Shown in pieces: positions 15,401 through 18,652 of a stretch of 18,652 bases of DNA. How positions within the stretch are numbered: position 1 is the stretch's first letter; the number at the start of each line of letters is the position of its first letter. The stretch spans positions 1-18,652 of the forward strand of contig CAYNOQ010000046.1 of NCBI GenBank assembly GCA_964398855.1, given 5' to 3'. The DNA is from Mariniphaga sp964398855. Lineage in GTDB: Bacteria > Bacteroidota > Bacteroidia > Bacteroidales > Prolixibacteraceae. The notes under the pieces were generated by a model. It did not search any database and was not told where the DNA came from. It saw nothing but the letters and a program-made list of their open reading frames with translations. The position numbers were made by a program, and so were the translations under genes.

Positions 15401-15526
15401 AGTTCCTTTTAATGTGTATTCAGCCTTTTTTTGTTGTGCAAGAGATAGATTGACAAACAACAATAATCCCATAGCAAACACTCCTGTTTTGATTAAAAAA
15501 GTTGATTGATTTTTGTGATTTTTCAT
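12431..15526 (-). CDS. SusC/RagA-family TonB-dependent outer-membrane transporter
   Basis: The 1,031-residue protein has a signal peptide (about 1-30) and a carboxypeptidase-regulatory-like domain (about 36-112; LKGTIYDDTEAPLPGATV, VTDLDGNFE). A TonB-box-like DEVVVVG follows at 117-123, then the plug (about 125-240) with the SusC signature SILKDASATAVYG (215-227) and GANGVVLITTKRG. The rest is the beta-barrel, including the PGDIKYKDVNGDGVIT segment common to SusC proteins near the C-terminus, ending in a hydrophobic ALQAYINF. It imports the bound glycan using TonB energy. It is the second gene of the operon, 33 bp after the IPT/NHL gene, and pairs with the SusD-like gene. Confidence 0.96.
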   Translation of the reverse strand: MKNHKNQSTFLIKTGVFAMGLLLFVNLSLAQQKKAEYTLKGTIYDDTEAPLPGATVHIKDRPGIGWVTDLDGNFEAKASGGDVLIFNFLGLEPFEYTVTKAETDLKVILTTSASALDEVVVVGMGKQRKVSVVGAITSVEVAELQTPATSITNILGGRIPGVISMQSSGEPGKNISEFWVRGIGTFGASSGALVLIDGLEGTLSQVDPADIESFSILKDASATAVYGVRGANGVVLITTKRGTKDKLNITVRSNAKLSYLNRMPDYLDATEYAELANEAAIVSGKLPLYTDIQMELIRNNLDPDLFPNVNWRDEILNRTSWQHTHYISARGGGSIANYFLSMGMSSESSAYKQDQSSKYRKGVGYNTYNYRMNLDINLTNSTQVYMGLDGYITINNLPGEMDTRKLWIAQAQLTPLTVPTQFTNGYLPVYGPSDELSPYVLLNHTGMTTNESYKNMATLALKQDLESVTPGLTASLQGAFDNRNYFNETRRKQPDLYKTTGRNTQGELIMLRRSNAYDTRYTSSTSQWRKYHLELNINYDRLFGSDHRVGGLLYSYMSSEKYTIYTTSMTAIPKRYQGISGRVTYGFRDTYMIDGNFGYTGSENFKRGEQFGFFPSIAIGWVPSQYSWMQDNLHFISFLKLRGSYGTVGNDRIANDRFPYLTIINANASAGWGGTSGLIESVVGADNLVWEIAKKANLGIEIKFMNDKLEIVTDVFHDQRDGIFQRRTQLPTWVGAMTMPYGNVGAMVSYGADGNASYTHDLKNGMSFTLRGNFTYSTNEIKNWEQPYQKYDYLSYSNKPYNVLRGYKAIGLFVDEQDVLNSPTQFGTVRPGDIKYKDVNGDGVITEDDKVPLSYSPFPTLMYGFATEFRVKSLTFGILFKGTGKTNFYYHNNGYGYIPFYGEYTGNVLSIANIQSNRWTPAWYSGDPATESQDVIFPRLSYGRNQNNDQYSSFWIGDSKYLRIQEVTINYNLRTPAFLKLLGLNSVDLQFVGQNLAVWDKVKIWDPEQANQNGYEYPIPMTFALQAYINF

Positions 15527-15559
15527 TCTGAGATTGTTTTAAAATTTAGAATCTGTCTC

Positions 15560-16888
15560 TTATTGAATAGTAAGTTTTCGTACGGCAAGATTGTAATAGT
15601 CAGTGATATACAATGTTCCGTCTTCATCAATTTTCATTCCCCAGAAACGGTCAAAAAGCGCTTCATCCGGATCACCATCCAAATATCCTTTTTTCCCGGG
15701 AATGCCGGCAATCGTACTCACAATCCCCGCAGTAGAAATTCTTCTTACACAAAAATTGTCAGTGTCTCCAACATATAAATTTCCATCCATGTCAAAACAT
15801 ATCTGACATGGATTGTTAAACTCTGCCAACTCTTTCGGTCCGTCCAAATGTCCTTTGACGCCAGAACCTGCAAAGTCTTCAATTTCAAGCCTGCGCATAT
15901 CCATCCGGTAAATCCGGTCAGTTCCGACAATAGGACCGTCCTGAGGTGCCATGGATGACGGATTTACGATATAGAGCATGTGTTTATCAATGGGATGGAA
16001 AGCGAGATAAACCTGTAACTTCGTTTGTATTCTGTCTTTCAAAATATCAGCTTTCACCAAAGAAGCCACGCGTGTTTTTGGATTAATTTTTACCAGTTCA
16101 CCTCTTGTAGTGATTGTATAGATCATACTGTCAAGTTCGCTGACAGCAAAAGAATACTTGCCAGACAAATCAATATCATCACCGGGGTTAATTGTGGGGT
16201 TAATACGCCTCGGATTCCACTGCTGATCAGGATCAAACTCATAATAATAAGGCATTCCGTTCATCGGGAAATAAATTACCTCATTCTTGTAGTCAGTACA
16301 CCCCGACATCATTTCCCCGCTGGTTGAAACGTCCATTAAAGTAATTACAGAGTTTCTCTCCTCGCTTACAATACGTGCGCGACATCTCCATTCTCCTATG
16401 AAAATATTTTTATCTTTATCAACTGCCAGATAAAAAGGATTATCAAAACGCGCCTCCACCAATGTACCATCAACAGTCATTCTCTCTTCTGGTGTTCCTG
16501 CAATTGTTGAAACCCTAACCAATGTCTGATAGTAAAATGGTTTTTCATACTGCATGGAATCTTTGCCAACCACCACTGAAATAGTACAGGTGTCTCCGGG
16601 CAACCGGGGTGTCAGTACATAAGCCATATTGCCTTTGGTTTTAACAACTGTTGCCTGCTTGTCATTAAAATAAACTTTAAGCTCTGAGGCATCAATTCCA
16701 AAATTAGAACCTTTAATAACAACCTGCGAAGCCATTCCTCCGGTTTCAGGAAGAAATTCGGTTAACTGCAGTGATTTTGCAGGATCGTATGGGATGCCTG
16801 AATCATCTAATTCATCTTTATCGGAACATGCAACTATTCCAAGTAAAAAAGACAAAATAGCAAAAAAACAAAATAGTAAATTTTTCAT
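15560..16888 (-). CDS. IPT/TIG and NHL-repeat lipoprotein
   Basis: The 442-residue product has a lipoprotein signal (LLGIVACSD, Cys21). An IPT/TIG Ig-like domain spans about 40-120 (LTEFLPETGGMASQVVIKG, then GSNFG). It is followed by an NHL-type beta-propeller: VSTIAGTP...DG...ARFDNP near 126-150, EIEDFAGSGVKGHLDG...AEFNNP near 335-360, and VSTIAGIPGKKGYLDGD...ALFDRFWGM near 390-418. Proteins of this build often accompany SusC/SusD pairs and are thought to bind glycan or protein partners at the surface. It is the first gene after the promoter at 17071-17102, with a leader of about 175 nt. Confidence 0.85.
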   Translation of the reverse strand: MKNLLFCFFAILSFLLGIVACSDKDELDDSGIPYDPAKSLQLTEFLPETGGMASQVVIKGSNFGIDASELKVYFNDKQATVVKTKGNMAYVLTPRLPGDTCTISVVVGKDSMQYEKPFYYQTLVRVSTIAGTPEERMTVDGTLVEARFDNPFYLAVDKDKNIFIGEWRCRARIVSEERNSVITLMDVSTSGEMMSGCTDYKNEVIYFPMNGMPYYYEFDPDQQWNPRRINPTINPGDDIDLSGKYSFAVSELDSMIYTITTRGELVKINPKTRVASLVKADILKDRIQTKLQVYLAFHPIDKHMLYIVNPSSMAPQDGPIVGTDRIYRMDMRRLEIEDFAGSGVKGHLDGPKELAEFNNPCQICFDMDGNLYVGDTDNFCVRRISTAGIVSTIAGIPGKKGYLDGDPDEALFDRFWGMKIDEDGTLYITDYYNLAVRKLTIQ

Positions 16889-17314
16889 TCTCTATCTTTT
16901 ATTAAGTTTTTAAGGTAAATTCCAATAAGTATTTTTTCAATTATTAAAAAGCAGAGATAACTTTCTTACTTTTCACGGGCAGAAGCAGTTTAAGGCATAT
17001 TAAAACTAATTTTATCATTTTTAAATAGTTAGCTAATTATTTTGGTTATTAATCTGTTAAAATTTAGTTACAAATATATTAACAAAATCTTAACAAAGCA
17101 AATAACTCATAAAAATTATTAGAACTTCTGTTTAAAATAGAATCAAAACCCCAGCTATACAAAATAAACACGAAAAATAAAAAAAATACATCTTTTCACA
17201 AAATCACTCCTTAAAAATATCATTTTCCTCAAATGAAGAAACTTTGTCTTTCATTTTCTTACACTTTCATTCTATTTCACAACATCAAAAGTTCACATGT
17301 ACTACTAACCGACA
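16889..17314. other. Long AT-rich intergenic region with the PUL promoter
   Basis: This 426-bp gap separates the WbsX-like gene from the PUL operon. It holds a promoter candidate (17071-17102) and an imperfect inverted repeat around it (17056-17065 and 17085-17094). I see no convincing terminator for the WbsX-like gene, no RNA gene and no coding frame worth calling. Confidence 0.6.
17071..17102 (-). promoter_or_regulatory. Bacteroidota promoter for the PUL operon
   Basis: On the minus strand TTTG (17102-17099) is followed after 20 bp by TATATTTG (17078-17071), an exact match to the Bacteroides -33 TTTG / -7 TAnnTTTG consensus. Start of transcription is expected near 17065, about 175 nt before the ATG at 16888. 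Confidence 0.6.
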
Positions 17315-18520
17315 CTATTCCTCATTTACAAAAACATTCCGAATTGCTTCGAGATAGCCGTACCCATACAATGTACAAGGCATCAGATAGCTGGTTTCCG
17401 TCCACTCATTCCAGCTGTTAATTGTGATTAACGGAGCTTGTTTCGGGTGTGTATCAGCATAATCTTTTGCAATTCTCAGCGCTTTCTCAAAATTTTCGGG
17501 TGTATTGTTTTTTATAACTCCGGGACGAAACATTTCAAAACGCGGGTTATTGTCCCATCCAACTGAAATATGCGGATAATACGGAACCTGAAATTCATCT
17601 TCTAAAATTTTCCACTCTTTTTTCACATCTTCCATAATTTCCATATAATCTCTGTCAATATGGAGGTAATGCACAAATTGATAATGCGTTAAGCCGTCAA
17701 AGCCAAGATCTTCAATAACTTTTGTCTGGTCTCCCAAAACCTTTCCGTCAATTCCGGTGAAATTGTAATCATTTCTGCGAAGCGTAACCTGAAGGTCTAA
17801 TCCTTTAAAGCCTGCTTTTACGGTTTGTTCACGGAACCAGTTCAGCGCATCAATGGTTTCGTCCAACCCGCCAAGTCCCGTAATCAGTGGTTCAAGTTCG
17901 TAAATCATAAAGCTGGGTTTATCGTCAACTTTGTAGTAGGAAGGATGCTTAAAATATTTCTCAATTACTCTGTTACAAATGATCTCAAACTCTTTTCGGT
18001 CAACTGCTGCTTTCCAGATAATTGAATTGTTGGGCTTCCCCGCATTTCGTTTATCCCAGGTCATGTTTACATCATGGTTTGCCCACATCAGATAAAATTT
18101 CACCCTGTCATTATTTCGGGCTTTAAGATAGCCGTCATTCAGGTGCCCTTCAAGATAAGGCATTCCGTCATACCAGTACCAGTCGAAAATGAATACGTTT
18201 ACGCCATGATCGGCAGCAGCATTTATCTCCATCTCGGCAACATAGGGATCAGCTTCATTTATGTATCCCCACAATGGATGTCTGGGCTGATCGTGACCTT
18301 CGTATTTTGGTTTGTCTTTCATTACGGTTTCCCATTCACCGATTCCGGCGGGCCAAAAAATCTTAGCCCTGTCATCAGGATGATAGGATGGCCAAACAAA
18401 CGCGGCAATATCATATTTCTGCTTCTTTATATATTTATTATCAGTGCCCTGTGCATGTGCTGTTCTAAATGTTAATGTAATTATCAGTAGCGATACGGAA
18501 AACAAAAAAATACGTTTCAT
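17315..18520 (-). CDS. Secreted WbsX/GH99-like protein (putative glycoside hydrolase)
   Basis: The 401-residue protein has a Sec signal ending at AHA-Q (residues 1-23). The body matches the WbsX / GH99-like barrel: an N-terminal IAAFVWPSYHPD, HPLWGYINEADP, GVNVFIFDWYWYDG (106-119), KFYLMWANHD (141-150), KPSFMIYE (201-208) and the C-terminal NSWNEWTETSYLMP (368-381). Family members are often labelled glycosyltransferases, but a signal peptide and a PUL neighbour point to an extracellular hydrolase. GH99 enzymes cut internal alpha-mannosidic bonds, so a mannoside target is possible. Glutamates in the WNEWTE block (E372, E375) are candidates for the active site. A paralogue ends 33 bp upstream. 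Confidence 0.75.
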   Translation of the reverse strand: MKRIFLFSVSLLIITLTFRTAHAQGTDNKYIKKQKYDIAAFVWPSYHPDDRAKIFWPAGIGEWETVMKDKPKYEGHDQPRHPLWGYINEADPYVAEMEINAAADHGVNVFIFDWYWYDGMPYLEGHLNDGYLKARNNDRVKFYLMWANHDVNMTWDKRNAGKPNNSIIWKAAVDRKEFEIICNRVIEKYFKHPSYYKVDDKPSFMIYELEPLITGLGGLDETIDALNWFREQTVKAGFKGLDLQVTLRRNDYNFTGIDGKVLGDQTKVIEDLGFDGLTHYQFVHYLHIDRDYMEIMEDVKKEWKILEDEFQVPYYPHISVGWDNNPRFEMFRPGVIKNNTPENFEKALRIAKDYADTHPKQAPLITINSWNEWTETSYLMPCTLYGYGYLEAIRNVFVNEE

Positions 18521-18553
18521 ATAATTAGAAATTAATGTTGATGTTTAAAAATG

Positions 18554-18652
18554 TTATTTCTTATTGTATGGATCATATTCCTCTTTTATCACTTTTTTCA
18601 CCGCTTCAAGATAGCCGAATCCGTTGAGCATGTCGGGCAGCAGGTAACTGCC
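18554..18652 (-). CDS. Second WbsX/GH99-like protein, C-terminal end only
   Basis: The last 32 codons of a gene enter from the window edge and stop at TAA (18556-18554). The text SYLLPDMLNGFGYLEAVKK lines up with SYLMPCTLYGYGYLEAIRN at the end of the downstream gene, so it is a tandem paralogue. It is 33 bp upstream of that gene, in the same direction, and probably in the same transcript. The rest lies outside the window. Confidence 0.7.
   Translation of the reverse strand, partial: GSYLLPDMLNGFGYLEAVKKVIKEEYDPYNKK

Noticed and set aside
17233..17421. Small plus-strand frame with a hydrophobic, signal-like start
   Set aside because: It runs antisense into the conserved C-terminus of the WbsX-like gene, has no promoter match, and the later residues look like reverse-strand noise.

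Overview
The window comes from a Bacteroidota genome, most likely a Bacteroidales-type relative. The evidence is a SusC/SusD pair with lipoprotein partners, a TAnnTTTG-type promoter, a type IX secretion (T9SS) C-terminal sorting domain, AT-rich intergenic DNA and many short Bacteroidota-style lipoprotein signals. Every gene I accept lies on the minus strand, so transcription runs from high to low coordinates.

Layout in transcription order. (1) 18652-17315: the last 32 codons of one WbsX/GH99-like secreted protein, then a complete paralogue. (2) 17314-16889: an AT-rich gap with a good Bacteroidota promoter. (3) 16888-8119: a tightly packed glycan-uptake operon: IPT/TIG-NHL lipoprotein, SusC-like TonB-dependent transporter, SusD-like lipoprotein, DUF1735-type lipoprotein, and a BACON/Fn3 lipoprotein, with gaps of 18-33 bp. 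(4) 8023-5607: a purple-acid-phosphatase-like metallophosphoesterase. Its T9SS sorting domain sits in another frame, just beyond a run of ten A. (5) 5603-5405: a gap with two perfect hairpins, one belonging to a dispersed repeat seen again at the window start. (6) 5404-4184: an NPP/alkaline-phosphatase-superfamily phosphodiesterase. (7) 3899-1526: a PHP-type metallohydrolase lipoprotein and a Tat-exported GH20-like protein, 10 bp apart. (8) 1476-68: a shrunken IS66-family element with matching 13-bp terminal inverted repeats and a dead, internally deleted transposase. (9) 63-1: part of the dispersed palindromic repeat.

Read together, 16888-1526 looks like a polysaccharide utilization locus (PUL). 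SusC/D and the lipoproteins would bind and import a glycan, and exported enzymes would trim it. The enzyme set is unusual: three unrelated phosphoesterase folds (calcineurin-like, NPP/AP-like, PHP), a GH20-like protein and, just upstream, two GH99-like proteins. No sulfatase, polysaccharide lyase or regulator is visible. My inference is a phosphorylated or phosphodiester-linked glycan as target, possibly mannose-containing. The sequence alone cannot fix the substrate.

The observations most worth checking are the out-of-frame T9SS domain at the A10 tract (5829-5838), the phosphoesterase-rich gene set, and the decayed IS66 derivative beside the dispersed repeat.
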